DNA of 64,000 nt from Toxorhynchites rutilus septentrionalis (GCF_029784135.1 NC_073746.1:180483788-180547787); one strand, 5' to 3'; positions 1-11,640 are shown, numbered from the stretch's first letter. The notes: generated by a model not told the origin, from the letters alone. A program made the numbers and translations.

Positions 1-17
1 CAAATTAGCCTCTTTAA

Positions 18-223
18 CCCTCTTGTACTCGCGCGCAAAATCGTAACTGGTATACTCATAGTAATATTGCTATTGTGTATTTTTAAGCGTTATTGGTATT
101 CTTTCAAAGTAAAAAAACTCCAGAAAATATTTTTTCTTTAACTTCATTCAATTTTTTATAGAATTAAATCGACCACCTCATTGATTCTCGGCCTGTCAGA
201 CCGTATGCGCGAGTATAGGATGG
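18..223. mobile_element. TTAA-flanked piggyBac-like MITE (206 bp)
   Basis: The element is bounded by TTAA at 14-17 and 224-227. Its ends form imperfect inverted repeats: the left starts ccctcttgtactcgcgcg and the right, reverse-complemented, starts ccatcctatactcgcgca. TTAA target duplication is the known hallmark of piggyBac elements. The right end also carries the palindromic motif ctgtcagaccg seen in the larger related copies at 8819-10141 and about 3527-4289. There is no coding capacity, so it would depend on a transposase elsewhere. The piggyBac assignment rests on TTAA and the ccc-type terminus only. Confidence 0.6.
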
Positions 224-270
224 TTAAGAAAATCCAGAGTGTCTTTTTCTTTCCGTACGTCGTTTTGTAC

Positions 271-1281
271 TAGAGATGGTAAAGCGTTCATGAACTGTTC
301 AAAAGAACTAGTTCACCAAAAAGAGTGAACGAAGGGTCGTTCTTTTTTACTGGGCAACAGTTCACATGAACTGCTTGCCCAGTTCAGAACGAACTGTGTA
401 CGAAGACTGCTGTTCCAGTTCAGAACGAACTGTTTACGATGACCGCTGGCGGAACTGTGTATACAGTTCAGAACGAACTGACCGCTGGCTGAACTGTGCA
501 TACAGTTCAGAACGAACTGTGTATGGTGATCGGTGTATAAGAGGAAGGAGAGCGAACGAGTGATAGACGAATGCTGCTGCAAAGTAAATAGTCCTCAAAT
601 TAACAAATGGAAACAAACGATAGCCTCATGAAATAATAAAAATAAGATACCGGTATTGTCGTTTTCATAATAAAACGTAATATTTCAATATTTTAAAATT
701 GGATTGTTCGATTATTTATCAAATGAAGTGTTAATTTCATATTTCTAAGTTGAGGGTAAATATTTCAGTAAGATATGCCAATCTATCTCACAAAAAATAC
801 CGTTGAAAGCGAAACGATTCAAACAGTTTATTTCAACAGTAAATGAAAATTTGTGTCGCTGATATGAAATGTTTTTATATTATATCATATTGTCCTCGAT
901 AATTTCGAGAAAGTCTTTCGCGTTTTGGTACAGTTTTGCTATAGTAGTTATTGCAAAACAATGAAGAAAAGCAGCGCAATGCTAGTTTGTGCTGAAAAGA
1001 ATGAATAACGGCTCAAACTAAATCAAAATTTCAAAATCATAGTTTGATTTTCTATTCTGCCAAGATATTTTTAACAAAATTCGGACATATCATTATTGCT
1101 AACAACATTTTTTGAATGATTAGAACAGTCCTACATAACATCTCACACTTTTTTATACTTGCTTTGGCATATCCCTCTAATGTACAAAAGATTTAGTGAA
1201 CTGCTCAAAAGAACTGGTTCATTTAAGTGAACGGTTGGTCACTGAACGGTTCATCAAAGTGAACCGTTTTGCCCATCTCTA
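271..1281. mobile_element. hAT-like non-autonomous element, 8-bp TSD ttttgtac
   Basis: An 8-bp direct repeat, ttttgtac, lies at 263-270 and 1282-1289. Between the copies the sequence starts tagagatgg and ends ccatctcta, an inverted repeat that extends imperfectly inward. Eight-base duplications are typical of the hAT superfamily. The left third (360-520) carries iterated palindromes of the form agttcagaacgaact, and the right end carries gaactggttca and gaacggttc motifs. Such subterminal repeats are usual transposase-binding sites in hAT elements. The 1,011-bp interior is AT-rich and has no convincing ORF. Confidence 0.75.
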
Positions 1282-1289
1282 TTTTGTAC

Positions 1290-2330
1290 TATGACATCTA
1301 GGCCACTACTTAAGCCGTACCGCTTTCGAAGGCTTACAGTTGGCATGCATTCCATTAAAATTCCCACTGTCAGGCTTGTGCCGCAACAGGTAGGTGGCTC
1401 TTCTTTCCTTTCTAGGATGTTAAGAGCCAGCCACGTATGTCCGGATAGAAGACGTGAGAGAGTTCGTTGTTCATAATTGTTGGCCGTGTCCTTCCACTTG
1501 CCGGTTGATGCTTTAATTTTACGAAACTGCAAGTTCCTTTCTCGATTCCAATGAGGAGAATGGAATGGTTTCCTCTTCTAATGGGGTCCTTACCAGGTAT
1601 ATCCATACTGGTAATGGAGCCTCTCCGCCCTTCATTGGCAAGCCGGTTGATATCCGCATTCCCTGGGATCCCGGTGTGACCCGGAATCCAACATAGAGTC
1701 GTGTTATTACCTCTCAAATGCTCTTGAGTTTCTTGAATGATTGGGTGTTTAATTTCAGCATCTTCTACAACTTTGAGGACGTTTTCCGAGTCCGCACAAA
1801 TAACCGCGCCAATGCTAATAGTTGATGCTCTCTAATGCTAACTCAATGGTGAGAACTTCACACGACAAAATGCAAAACTCGTTGGGAACTCTAATGCTAG
1901 TTTTAGCATTGCCATCAAGTATCTCAATGGCTGAGGAGTTGAAGGTGACAGACCCATTAGTATAGACAATGCGTTTATTATCAAAGTCGGTACGTAAGGC
2001 CTCGTTCACCGTTCTTGCACTTTCTGGGGATTATCCCCAGCCCTTACGTGCTGTTTTATTATAATATTTGATATGATATTTTTGCCTTGTCCTTACCCCA
2101 AAAAGGTAACAAGCGGTAGGTTGGTTGGGTACTCTTCCCACCTAACCAATGCATGGATCATCCTCTGCACACACAACATTTCAAATACTGATTCGCCTAT
2201 ATCAGCTAGTAGGCTCTCAATGGGACTACTATAAAACGCACCCGTGATTATGCGTATTCCATTGCCTAATCTGATTCTAGCATTTTGAAATAATTCTCCT
2301 GATGATACCATTCACTATAGCCGGGGGATT
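1290..2330 (-). pseudogene. Decayed non-LTR retrotransposon ORF2 C-terminus (RNase H)
   Basis: Three minus-strand blocks line up as the 3' part of a non-LTR pol gene. Block 2311-2093 resembles the linker before RNase H (GAFYSSPIESL). Block 2009-1815 holds the RNase H start with YTNGS in place of the canonical YTDGS. Block 1717-1412 carries WIPGHTGIPGNADINRLANE, and 1532-1254 has the C-terminal zinc-binding-like region (GHT, CCG, ILMECMP). Frameshifts separate the blocks and the first catalytic Asp is lost, so this copy is dead. It fits the I/R1/Jockey assemblage with RNase H; the exact clade is not resolved. Confidence 0.75.
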
Positions 2331-2586
2331 TTCCAACTATTGAAAATATTCAAAAGGGGGAAACATTCGGAAAGCAAGTGTTGAGATATTATACACAGGT
2401 TCTTGATTAATATCGCAGAGATTCCATTATTTTTGAATGATGATTTGAATAAATACTTTACCTATTTATTTAACGTGTCCCTATTGAAATTTCATGTAAC
2501 CTCCCCCATCGAGGCCATTTTTGTACCCCTTATCTCCTTCTAAATTGTCCACGAGGTATGCGCATATCTTCTAATTAATGTTGACG
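2331..2586. other. AT-rich spacer, nothing recognised
   Basis: No ORF, RNA gene or repeat shared with the rest of the window was seen between the retrotransposon fragment and the SINE. Confidence 0.4.
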
Positions 2587-2600
2587 ACATTAAGCTTTTT

Positions 2601-2878
2601 TTTAAGTGCACCCGTGGCCGAGTGGTTAGCGTCTCACATTATCATGCCGGGTGTTCGGGATCGATTCCCGTTCTGGCCGGGGGATTTTTCGTCAAAGAAA
2701 TTTCCTTCGACTTGCACTGTGGTCATGCGTATTCAAGAGCTTGCCCCTCGGAATACATTCAAGGCGTGTTATTTGGCTTAAGAAATCTCGACCAAGTATT
2801 AATAAATGACGCTAGTTAATGCATACGTTGAGACGGCAAAAGTTCCACAAGGGAACGTTAATGCCATTCAAGAAGAAG
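2601..2878 (+). mobile_element. tRNA-derived SINE, family 1, copy 1
   Basis: The head is a class-II-tRNA-like polymerase III promoter: an A-box-like tggccgagtgg near 2615 and a B-box-like gatcgattccc near 2660. The body (gtcaaagaaatttccttcga onward) and the tail ending in aagaagaag match copies at 34606-34875 and 55489-55760. The insertion is flanked by an imperfect direct repeat, acattaagctttttttt at about 2587 and acattaagctttatttt at about 2879, as expected for LINE-mobilised SINEs. It is a retroposon, not a functional tRNA gene. It is similar in kind to Feilai of Aedes, though identity cannot be asserted. Confidence 0.8.
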
Positions 2879-2895
2879 ACATTAAGCTTTATTTT

Positions 2896-3489
2896 CGGTA
2901 TGTGTTTGGTATTTCTAAAATGAATTTTGAAATTCATATTGTAAAACATATTTGAAAATAATATTTTTGATGCAAATAATACTGATCCTCGTGCAACTGT
3001 TATAAAACATTTTTTAATATTCGTACTGAAATCTAATGACTATGTGAAATTAATTTTAAATATCAATTTCGTTTAGAAAATTTTCACCACTTGCAGAAAA
3101 CGTATTGCTTCATAACATTGGACATTGACCTGATACTGAAAATTTAATTTCACATAATAATTTTTGTATTTTGTATTGTTCTAGAACAAGGCATCTAGTA
3201 TGGTACACATGCATGGTCCGGGATATACAATACGGTAGCGCGACTTATGAGAAAGGCCTTTCACCCATCTTGGATTTTGTATGTAAACAATCTGCAATAT
3301 TTTGCAATATCTTTTTTTTGCTCTTTGTGTGTGGTATTGTTTTGGTGGGAATAAGAGCATTGAAAAGTTGAAAGGTAAGTCTTTTACGGTTAAAGTTAGG
3401 TTTGTAGTATACTCTATCTTATATGTTTCAGCTCAAGAAAATAAATCGACTTTCGGTGTCGGTCGGTGATGGAGGTATTTTTCCCGCGT
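2896..3489. other. AT-rich intergenic sequence, nothing recognised
   Basis: Only short, unsupported ORFs are present. No motif, RNA gene or repeat from elsewhere in the window was identified. Confidence 0.4.
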
Positions 3490-3497
3490 TTTGCAGT

Positions 3498-4975
3498 TAG
3501 AGACGTCGGTTATTTATTCGATTGTAAGGTTTCTGGAATCTCAAGTTTTCCTATATCTAATATTCTTTGTTTCTGTGTTCTTGGTTAACAAAAACCTAAT
3601 GCCTGTTTTTGATGGGGCATAAAAAGATGATATAAAAGGATTTCTAAGAACTTCCTGCGACTTGTTTTATCATCGATATTGTTCAGCTCATATATTATAG
3701 AAAAAACCCGAAGCTGTAACTGTAAAAATAACCATAAGCCACCGATTAATTTATAATTTACAGTTTACAATTCTTCCGCAAGTGCATTTATTTCACAAGT
3801 GTGTATATGCGTGACCATTATATTTAGTGAACAACTATACGAATGTCAAACATTTGTACTTTACTTTTGCACGTATGAATCTAACGACGAGTATATCGAC
3901 GAATAATATATGAATCCATTCAATCCGGTGACAAAAGGACTAAAATAAAATAAGAATAGTCCGAAAATGATATAATGCATTATATTTAATAAATATTCCA
4001 CGCCACTGACATTAATTTATACATTTCATTGAACAATATTCTAAAATAGGAAAAAAAAGTCACTTGTCCAAAAAAGTTGCTCCTGTACGCGCGTCGGTGT
4101 CTCAGACCGAAGGTGGTGAAAAAGTGATATACGTCCCCTTCGTACCAACTTATACGATACGCTAAACGATGATGAACAACGAATGACGAAGCTAGAGAGA
4201 ATCGCAATGTCGTAGTGTTGATGTTTTCTGAGAAATGAACGAATTATTGACTTCTTGGTCTCTCAGACCTATGCGCGAGTATAGGAGTGTTAACCGTCAT
4301 GGTGTTTCGTTGAAATTCTTCGGATATACTAAATCATTTATGGTTGAACCATAAAAATGATTCCCTGGTGGTGGAGGAGACTGGGAGGAAGAATTCAGGG
4401 TCTGCAGGAGTAAAATGCGGACTTAAAGAAGGTGGTCTCAGCTCCCGTTCTAAAATAGTAGTATTCAAATTCAGAGTGCCGAGGAAAATATACCATACTA
4501 ATGGTCAATGATTCTATAAATGTACCTCTTTTGAACTAGTAGCTATAAGGACCAAGCAGAAATATTCAAACAAATCAGCTATTTCATTCAACATTCAAAG
4601 AACAGGTAATTATGAACAGAAAAAAATTTATGTTGGTACAATAATAATATTGTGCATCATTCTCATTGTGTACTTTTTTTTCAATCGTCCTCTAGAAATC
4701 ATGAAATGGTAAATTTATCAATATACTAAAATACCATTTCATCCAAAAACAATTATTATGCACCATGTTTATTTCAAAATTATATTTAATGTTACTTTTA
4801 AAATTATGACATCATACTTTTTTATTACAAATATGTCTGTTCTTTTGGTTACAAGAAATAAATATTCGCTCGGTTAATCGAATACTGAAAAACAATTATT
4901 CGAATGAATCGAATATTTAAAAATGACCCCACGATTAATCGACAATTGAATAAACGAAAAATTTAGACATCTCTA
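3498..4975. mobile_element. hAT-like element, 8-bp TSD tttgcagt, carrying a piggyBac-like remnant
   Basis: The direct repeat tttgcagt lies at 3490-3497 and 4976-4983. The ends are tagagacgtc on the left and the inverted gacatctcta on the right. Both termini share a subterminal tttattcgattg-like motif, and the right end is rich in attcgaat and ttaatcg motifs. The same tagaga terminus and 8-bp duplication occur in the element at 271-1281, but the subterminal repeats differ. Almost the whole left half (about 3527-4289) is a foreign, 5'-truncated TTAA-type element, so this hAT copy was later invaded or rearranged. No transposase ORF is visible. Confidence 0.65.
3527..4289 (+). mobile_element. Truncated piggyBac-like repeat, inverted relative to 8819-10141
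   Basis: This segment aligns, reverse-complemented, with roughly 8819-9640. Shared landmarks include the ends of the blocks near 3600 and 9565, the acaagtgtgtatatg stretch and the terminal gcgcgagtataggagtg followed by TTAA at 4290-4293. The opposite end is missing: similarity starts abruptly about 30 bp inside the surrounding hAT-like element. It has no coding capacity. Confidence 0.6.
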
Positions 4976-5121
4976 TTTGCAGTCAAATCCCTTTCCACAG
5001 TCCTCTGTATATTTATACCGTTTCCCCTCGCGCACTTATTGACGACACGGTCACACCTTTATTCCACACATCTTGGTTAAATGGCCGCTCATATGAGAAA
5101 AGTGGGCCTTCAAAGAGAGTA

Positions 5122-6113
5122 TCGCATCATACCATATACTCTTCTTGGCACCTTGTTTTCAATATCTTGGGCCTTCAAAAGGAGTATCGCATCATACCGA
5201 GATGAAAAATAGAAGGTGGGAAGATTCACGGGTTTTGCTTGTGTTAAACTTTGATTGCAGTAGTAGCCAGGAAGATAAGAAGTTCACATATCAGGCATAA
5301 CAGTCAGTTACTCAAATGGTACAAAATTGAATGTGTCAACGAATAACGTTGAAAGAGGATATACAGAAAATAATTACATATTTCCAAAAAATATTTTTCG
5401 CGTTACATTCATCATTTGAAAAATAAACAGAACATATCACGAACCAAAATGTTTCATTTTTGTTATTTCTTCTTATATCAGAATTAGTATTCTAATTTTT
5501 ACTATGTTTGGATTTTAGAGCATCTTCATGGCAGTTTATCTCTTGTTAGCAATTGTAATTCCTTTTCCCACAATTAGGGTGCTGAACACTTCATTCGTCT
5601 AAAACTAGGACGGAAGCAGAAAACTTTTCGTCTCAATTTAGGTCATATGGAGTCTATTCAATTTATTTTTCAAGTGCATTTTACGCGGAAAAAAACTTGC
5701 TACTTTTTTCTCATGCGCTGTAAAATGTTTTCCGCCAAAGGAAAAAACGATTTTGTAACTCTGACATTTACGTTTTTGGTCGATGTAACGAGAAGTAAAA
5801 TAAGATTGAAATAAATTTTAGAACACCTCAACAATACTGAAATTTCAGTTTCTGCTAAAATTTCAGTTGGGCCCCTATGATTTTGAACGCTAGCATTGAT
5901 TTAAGAAAAAATACTAATTTGTTCATTTCATCTGCTTATTTTTACTTTTAATAACAACACTTTTCCTATGTAGTGGACTATTATAAGAAAAGTAACATAA
6001 ATAAACAAAATCTGTGACGTCACAGATTTAAAAATCTTCCCACCTTTCATTTTCCATCTCGGCATCATACCATATACTCTTCCTGACACCTTGTCTTCAA
6101 TATATTGGTCCCG
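5122..6113. repeat. Tandem repeat of about 63 bp split by an insertion
   Basis: A unit containing gtatcgcatcataccatatactc and ending ttcaatatcttgg occurs at about 5110-5170. A second unit starts at about 5171 (gccttcaaaaggagtatcgcatcatac) and resumes at 6071-6113 (catatactcttcctgacacc). The second unit is interrupted at gcatcatac by the element at 5198-6061. Confidence 0.6.
5198..6061. mobile_element. DNA element with 9-bp direct repeat gcatcatac
   Basis: The repeat gcatcatac at 5189-5197 and 6062-6070 flanks an 864-bp insert. The insert's ends form an inverted repeat of about 30 bp: the left starts cgagatgaaaaatagaagg and the right, reverse-complemented, starts cgagatggaaaatgaaagg, both continuing into tgggaagat. 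A 9-bp duplication is typical of Mutator-like elements. If the terminal base is assigned differently the duplication would be 8 bp and hAT would be possible. No transposase ORF was found. Confidence 0.55.
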
Positions 6114-8814
6114 AATAATTGATAGTCCCACCAACACTATCAAAAACAAGTAAGTTTCTCACCTTCATTTGTCTCAGGGAAAGATTGAGCCAGGGTATTG
6201 TTTCCTCATAGAAGTCTTACTGCTGCTGTTGAGAAACCTGACTTGCGGGGAATAAAATAGTGGAATTACTTCCCTCTTGTGTTACTTTCAATTTAAGAAA
6301 CATATTTCGTCGATTCCCATAAATCGTCTTAAGTGTTTGTTGTTTATGTGAGCTAAAGTTTGGTGAACTATTTAATATTTTCGTGTCGACTGTGTGATAG
6401 GTAAGTTTCCGGGTTAATTTTCACGATGGTCAATTGTATACAACGAATAGAATCAAAAGAAAGAATAGTTTCATCTGTTTACATATGTTTATATTGGAGA
6501 TCAACTTTCAGTGATTGTTACAAAACTGGCTATTCAACATCGAATTGCTCAGCAATTTGAAGTTGAAACTTTTACATATTTTACTTAGAAATTTGATGGT
6601 TCATCCTACGAAGACTATTGTTTTTCTCTTTCATGCTCACGTCGAACATAGCCAAAATCGAAAAGCTTGTGTATATGTGTAAATCAGAAGTGTTTACAGT
6701 TACTCTTATTTATCTTGTAGAAACATTAAACCTGTATCAAATGGATTTTTTTTCTTGATGTTATGCTTTTGTTTTCTTATGATGAAACAAATCAACTATT
6801 ATTATAACAAGAAAAACCAACATTGATAAATAAGTCGAATGAATCGTATCGCGATCAAGGAATAAACAAAGTAAAATAACAAGGCAAGGGAATAAGAACA
6901 CTTCGGTATTCCTCTCCACTGGCCTGGAGCCATGGTCCGAGAACGTCCTTGCCATCTGGTCCAGCAAGCAAACAGCATTTTTTTTTGTCAAATTATGTTT
7001 TGAAAATGGTTTTTATGTGTTTAAATTTTTGTGTCATTTGAAGTCCAACTTTTATGTCATAATTTTATGTGCAATAATTTGATCTCAAAACTTGCGGCAA
7101 TGCCGTTGATAAAGAGGCAAATCAGCTCAGAAGACTGAAAACCTCTCAAAAAAAGAATAAAAAAACAAGGCAGGCGAGAAGTGGCAAAAGACCCTTTTTC
7201 CAGAATGAATCGATAACATAAACCCCTATTGCCAAATTTCTTTTAAAAATTTATCTTTATCTTAGTTAAATGAGTAAGCTTGACATCATTTTCTCATCAA
7301 TAAATTGATACAAAATTCAGTAAATAAAAGTATTAATAATTATTAATGATGTAATTTCAATAATACTTTCTTCTAAAATATGAGTCACTGTTATAACAAT
7401 TAGGTTCACGTAACACAACTTACACATTATCTTAAAAGTTTTAAATAAAAACTTGTGTCAGTCTTCGACCCCTGGAAAACCGATTTCGACTGCAAGCGGT
7501 CGATATAGACCTATTTGAGAATCCCTGATGTAAAGGAAGTAACTGTTAACTGTAACTGTTATTCTCAGTAATTTAGCTAAACTTTTTCAATAAAATATGT
7601 AAAAATTGAAGAGCAGAATCTGACAAGTCAAGATATCTTCAGTACGTGCGATCGAAATGAGTGCTCACTCAACATTGGAATATCTCGAGAACTCTGTTAT
7701 TTCCAAGACATTTTTCATTGAGGAACATGCGTTAATCCATCTAACGTCCTCGTCCATCCTGAATAACCTCGTAAATGTTGGACTCTTCGAAGAGTTGCAC
7801 CAGTTCCTGATTCTCTGCCAAAGACTGTATAAAACAGTATTCTAGTCTAGAAGTTGACAAAAAAAAAATTTTTCTTTATATTTCTGAAGTTTAGGCATTC
7901 AAGAATATACCCTAGAAATTCCCACAATTTACCGAGTTATAGCTATTTTAGTGATGCGGTATCTAATCTAGTACGACTATAACCATTAGTTTCAAACTTG
8001 ATTTTTTCTAAACTGGCCTTCACGATATCTCAAGTTCTACTGAACTGATTTATGTCGAATTTTTATAAATGAGGGGCTCAGAAAGAAAGAGGTGTAAGTG
8101 ATTTGCTCGATTTCTCTTCATAAATTTTCTCTTTAGTTAATAATTCAACTGCAAAAACGTTCCAATTTGAGTTTGCTATAGAATCTGATAGATGAGGTTC
8201 TGACTCATCCTTCACATTGTCAAATACAGCTGGGAACGTGTTTGCAGCCCAAAGTACGTAGAGTAAGAAGGTAGTCTCCTCCCTGCTTTGTTCAAGTAGT
8301 AATAAACCGTCCTCAAATCCATATAAATTCAAACATTTTTAAATTTTTTCAAATTGTAACACAAGAACTGCCTCAAAATATGTTTCGAAATGATGAAATT
8401 GCAGTTTACTCAATCATTTCAAAATTAATAAAAGTAAAATTATCTGTGTTTGAAAAATAATGCAAAACCGATAAACAAATGTGTGGAGACGTTATATCGA
8501 AGCAGTGTCGTTTCCGTTCCCGATCCAAGGAGCGAATGCATGGGGTAGCTGAGACCTCTCCGCTTAGTTTATCTCATTTGAAATTATTCTGCTCCGGCAT
8601 CGCGAGACGTGGCACTTCAACATTTTGTTGAAGTAAAAAAAACTGTTCAGTATGAAATCGATAAAAAGTCACATAAAACCTTACTTGCAGTGAAAATGCG
8701 GTACACTATCTTCTTTACCGTCGGCTCGACATGCGATTTCGTCACTTTTCAAGATTTTTAGAACTTTTCAAGAAATATTGAAAAACTTCAGAACTTCGAA
8801 AAAATTGAGCATTT
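6114..8814. other. AT-rich intergenic region, no gene recognised
   Basis: The longest frames, 7657-7845 (+), 8332-8078 (-) and 6991-6761 (-), are each under 85 codons. They show no recognisable domain and lie in AT-rich sequence without clear splice-linked partners. No RNA gene or internal repeat was identified. Confidence 0.4.
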
Positions 8815-8818
8815 TTAA

Positions 8819-10141
8819 CACTCCTATACTCGCGCATTGGTCTGTCAGACCGAGAATGATGATGTTGGGTTAAAGAGGCTTTAAACTTTTCAGTTCATTC
8901 GCCTCTAAACAGACCGAGAAATCAATAATTCGTTCATTTCTCAGAAAATATCAACACTGCGATTTTGCGATTCTCTCTAGCTTCGTTATTCGTCGTTCGT
9001 CATCGTTTAGCGTATCGCATGTGTTGGCACAAAGGGGACGTGTATCACCTTTTTAACACTTTCGGTCTGAGACACCGACGCGAGTATAGGAGTAACTTTC
9101 TTGAACAAGTGCCTTTTTTCATATTCTAGAATATGTAGAAAAATGTAGAAAATAATGTTAGTGGCGTGAAATATTTATTGAATATAATGCATAAGATCAT
9201 TACAGGACTATTGTTATTTGATTCCAGTCCCTTTTGTAACTGGATTGAACGGATCCATATATTAACTATTCGTCGATACGTTCTAACGCTCAAAAGCAAA
9301 ATATAAATGTTTGACTTTCGTATAGTTATTTGCTAAATATAATGGTCATACATATACACACTTGTGAAGGAATTTCACACGTGGAAGAATTGTAAACAGT
9401 AAACTATAAACTGATCGGTAGCTTATGGTAATTTTTTACAGTTACATTTTCGCGGATATTTTTTTAGTAATGGACAATATCGACAATAAACCAAGAAAAA
9501 GAAAAGCAAGTTCCTAGAAATCCTTTTATATAATCTTTTTACGCCCCATCTAAAAAAAGGCATTAATTTTTAATTTACTAAGAAAACAGAGACAAAGAGT
9601 ATTAGAAATATGCAAACTTTATATTCCAGAACCTTTATCATCTGGTAATTATCTAGAAGGTCGTTATACATTCTTGTCTTCGATAGAAGACCCGAAAAAC
9701 ACACAACAACTGCATAAAATGTAAAAAATATGTTTGTTTCGAGCATTCAGTTATGGTATGTTCTGATTCTTACTCCAATGAAACCACAATCGATTGATAC
9801 GTTTTTATGTTATTTTATAGCTCTTTATACTTCCATGAATTATATTCAGTTGCTTACTTTTGATTAATAACAGTGAAAAATTAGAAATTGGTTATTTGTG
9901 TTGGAGTATCAAAAATTATTCTATTTTGAGGAGGCTGAATTAGATGACTATTAAAACATAATAAAGACGACGAAAATATATTTTTTGTAATTTTTTCATT
10001 CAATAATACCCTCTTCTTCAAATAAATGCCAATAAAGCCTCAAAAATACACAGTGGCAACATTACAGAGAAGTTAAATTTTCGGTCTGTGACACCGTACG
10101 CGAGTATACGTGTTATGATTTTGTACGCGAGTACAGGAGGG
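8819..10141 (-). mobile_element. TTAA-flanked piggyBac-like element (1.3 kb)
   Basis: TTAA occurs at 8815-8818 and 10142-10145. The inner ends are cactcctatactcgcgca on the left and, reverse-complemented, ccctcctgtactcgcgta on the right, matching the 206-bp element at 18-223. The palindromic cores ggtctgtcagacc and gtctgagacaccg, with gcgagtatagg, recur near both ends, suggesting subterminal binding sites. It is a longer inverted relative of 3527-4289. The interior has no transposase-like ORF, so it is non-autonomous. Confidence 0.6.
8870..8908. repeat. 39-bp TTAA-bounded micro-repeat
   Basis: The block runs from ttaaagaggc to gcctctaa and has inverted ends (agaggc/gcctct). Relative to the sister copy near 4230-4260 it appears as an extra insertion. 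The same block, inverted and slightly diverged, lies at 52536-52574. Confidence 0.5.
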
Positions 10142-10266
10142 TTAATTACTAACTTCGTTGTGTGTATGTAACACACGTGCTCTCTGTGTGTATACTTTGT
10201 TTGCAGCCAAAAGTTATGACCAAAAGAGAGAGTCGATGTAGAGAAATTGATTATGTTTTCATTGTA

Positions 10267-10735
10267 CGAGGGCGGTCCGATAAGTACTTAGCCTCATCGC
10301 CCGATGGTGTCAGTATCGCAAGAGAGATTACCTATCGTGTAAACGGCTACTGTCAAAATTTCAGCCGAATCGGATTCGTAGTTTTGTTTGTTTTGAAAAA
10401 TAGAAAAAAATAGAAATTCCGCCGTCGCCACGGCCAAATTGCTCGAACTGCTGCCCCATCCACCGTATTCTCCATATTTGGTCCCGTGCGACTTTTTTTG
10501 TTTCCAAACTTGAAAAAGTCTCTCGCCGGGCAGAAATTTGAGTCGAATGAGGAGGACATCGCCACCACGGAGGCATACCTTGCAGACCTCGAGAAAATGT
10601 ATTCTTCAGATGGATTAAAGAAGTTGGAGCATCGCTGGGTCAAGTGTATCGAGTTAAAGGGAAACTATGTTGAGAAATAAATCGCCATTTCTCCAAAAGT
10701 TTTGTTATTTTTGTAGGCTAAGTACTTATCAGACG
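10267..10735 (+). mobile_element. Internally deleted mariner element with transposase C-terminal remnant
   Basis: TA dinucleotides at 10265-10266 and 10736-10737 flank inverted repeats: cgagggcggtccgataagta on the left and, reverse-complemented, cgtctgataagtacttagcc on the right. The interior encodes the end of a mariner transposase, including LLPHPPYSPYLVPCDF and, after a one-base slip in a T run at about 10493, LFPNLKKSLAGQKFESNEED through KGNYVEK at 10678. In mariner transposases the segment reads SPDL, with the third catalytic Asp; here it is SPYL. The N-terminal two thirds are missing. At 469 bp, against about 1.3 kb for autonomous copies, it is a dead deletion derivative. Confidence 0.85.
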
Positions 10736-10739
10736 TAGA

Positions 10740-11640
10740 TGGTTCCTGGAAGTTATGTGCAAAGCGTTTTATGAAGCTTAGCACTCTATTTGTTTTGTTT
10801 ATTACTGAGTTGTAGTGTTCAATAAATGTGAGTCTAGATTCAATAATGACGACTAGATCTCTGACTATTCTACATTTTTCTACAGTTCCGATTTTTCAGA
10901 GGGCTCAGCGAACATGTATTCCACCAATTGGTTGTCGAAGTGAATATTAACATATATTATTCTAGTCACATAAATTAAATAAAGTTACAGAAAAAGACTA
11001 CAATCAAACGTACAAACTATGTGGGCATGCTGATGGATTCCGATCGACTCGTTTTTACCGAGATTCGTAAATGGTGATGGAATAAACTCACAGCATCTCA
11101 TATCGACATCCAGGGGGTGATATGCCTATAAACACTTAAGAATAAAGGAAATGTTATTAATGTACAAAATGAAAAGAGGGCCAAGATGGGATCCTTGCGG
11201 CACTCCCGAAGTGACTTTAATGGGGTTTGAATGGTTGTTTTGGAAACGAACTATTCGTTCGCGTTAAGCCATTTCAAATGACTGTGTGCTATTCCTATTT
11301 TTTCCAATTTGAAGATTAATGGGATGTCGATTCGGTCAAATGCTTTGCTAAAGTTCGTATAGAGGGCTTGTACGTGTTTGCCAATGTCTATTGCATTTAG
11401 TGAAAAAGTGACGAATTCTAATAGGTTAGTTGATTTAGACTGGCATTTGAAGAAACCGTGTTGTCTGCATGCAATTCGACTTTTTACTTGTTGAAAGATT
11501 TGTTCATTGATAAGTGATTCAAATAATTTAGGAATGCAAGAGATAATAGCAATGCCACGGTAATTACGGATGTCAGACTTTGAGCCTGATTTGAAAATAG
11601 GCACTAAGAAAGATTGTGTTTCCATTTGTCTGGGAATATT
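10740..11640 (-). pseudogene. Jockey-like reverse transcriptase fragment
   Basis: The minus strand from 11625 to 11251 encodes an RT segment. It has VPIFKSGSKSDIRNYRGIAI, a thumb/finger region, and YTNFSKAFDRI, where the canonical motif A is YTDFSKAFDRV. After a frameshift, 11215-11140 continues with SGVPQGSHLGPLLF and INN, the motif B region of Jockey elements. The YADD block and both ends of the element are absent. Motif A has Asp replaced by Asn, so the copy is inactive. Confidence 0.8.

Noticed and set aside
313..616. Short overlapping frames with repeated FVLN or SSERT peptides
   Set aside because: They are translations of the palindromic DNA repeats in a hAT-like element.
2601..2680. 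tRNA gene on the plus strand
   Set aside because: The A/B-box-like segments belong to a dispersed SINE with flanking duplications and non-tRNA body; there is no complete cloverleaf.
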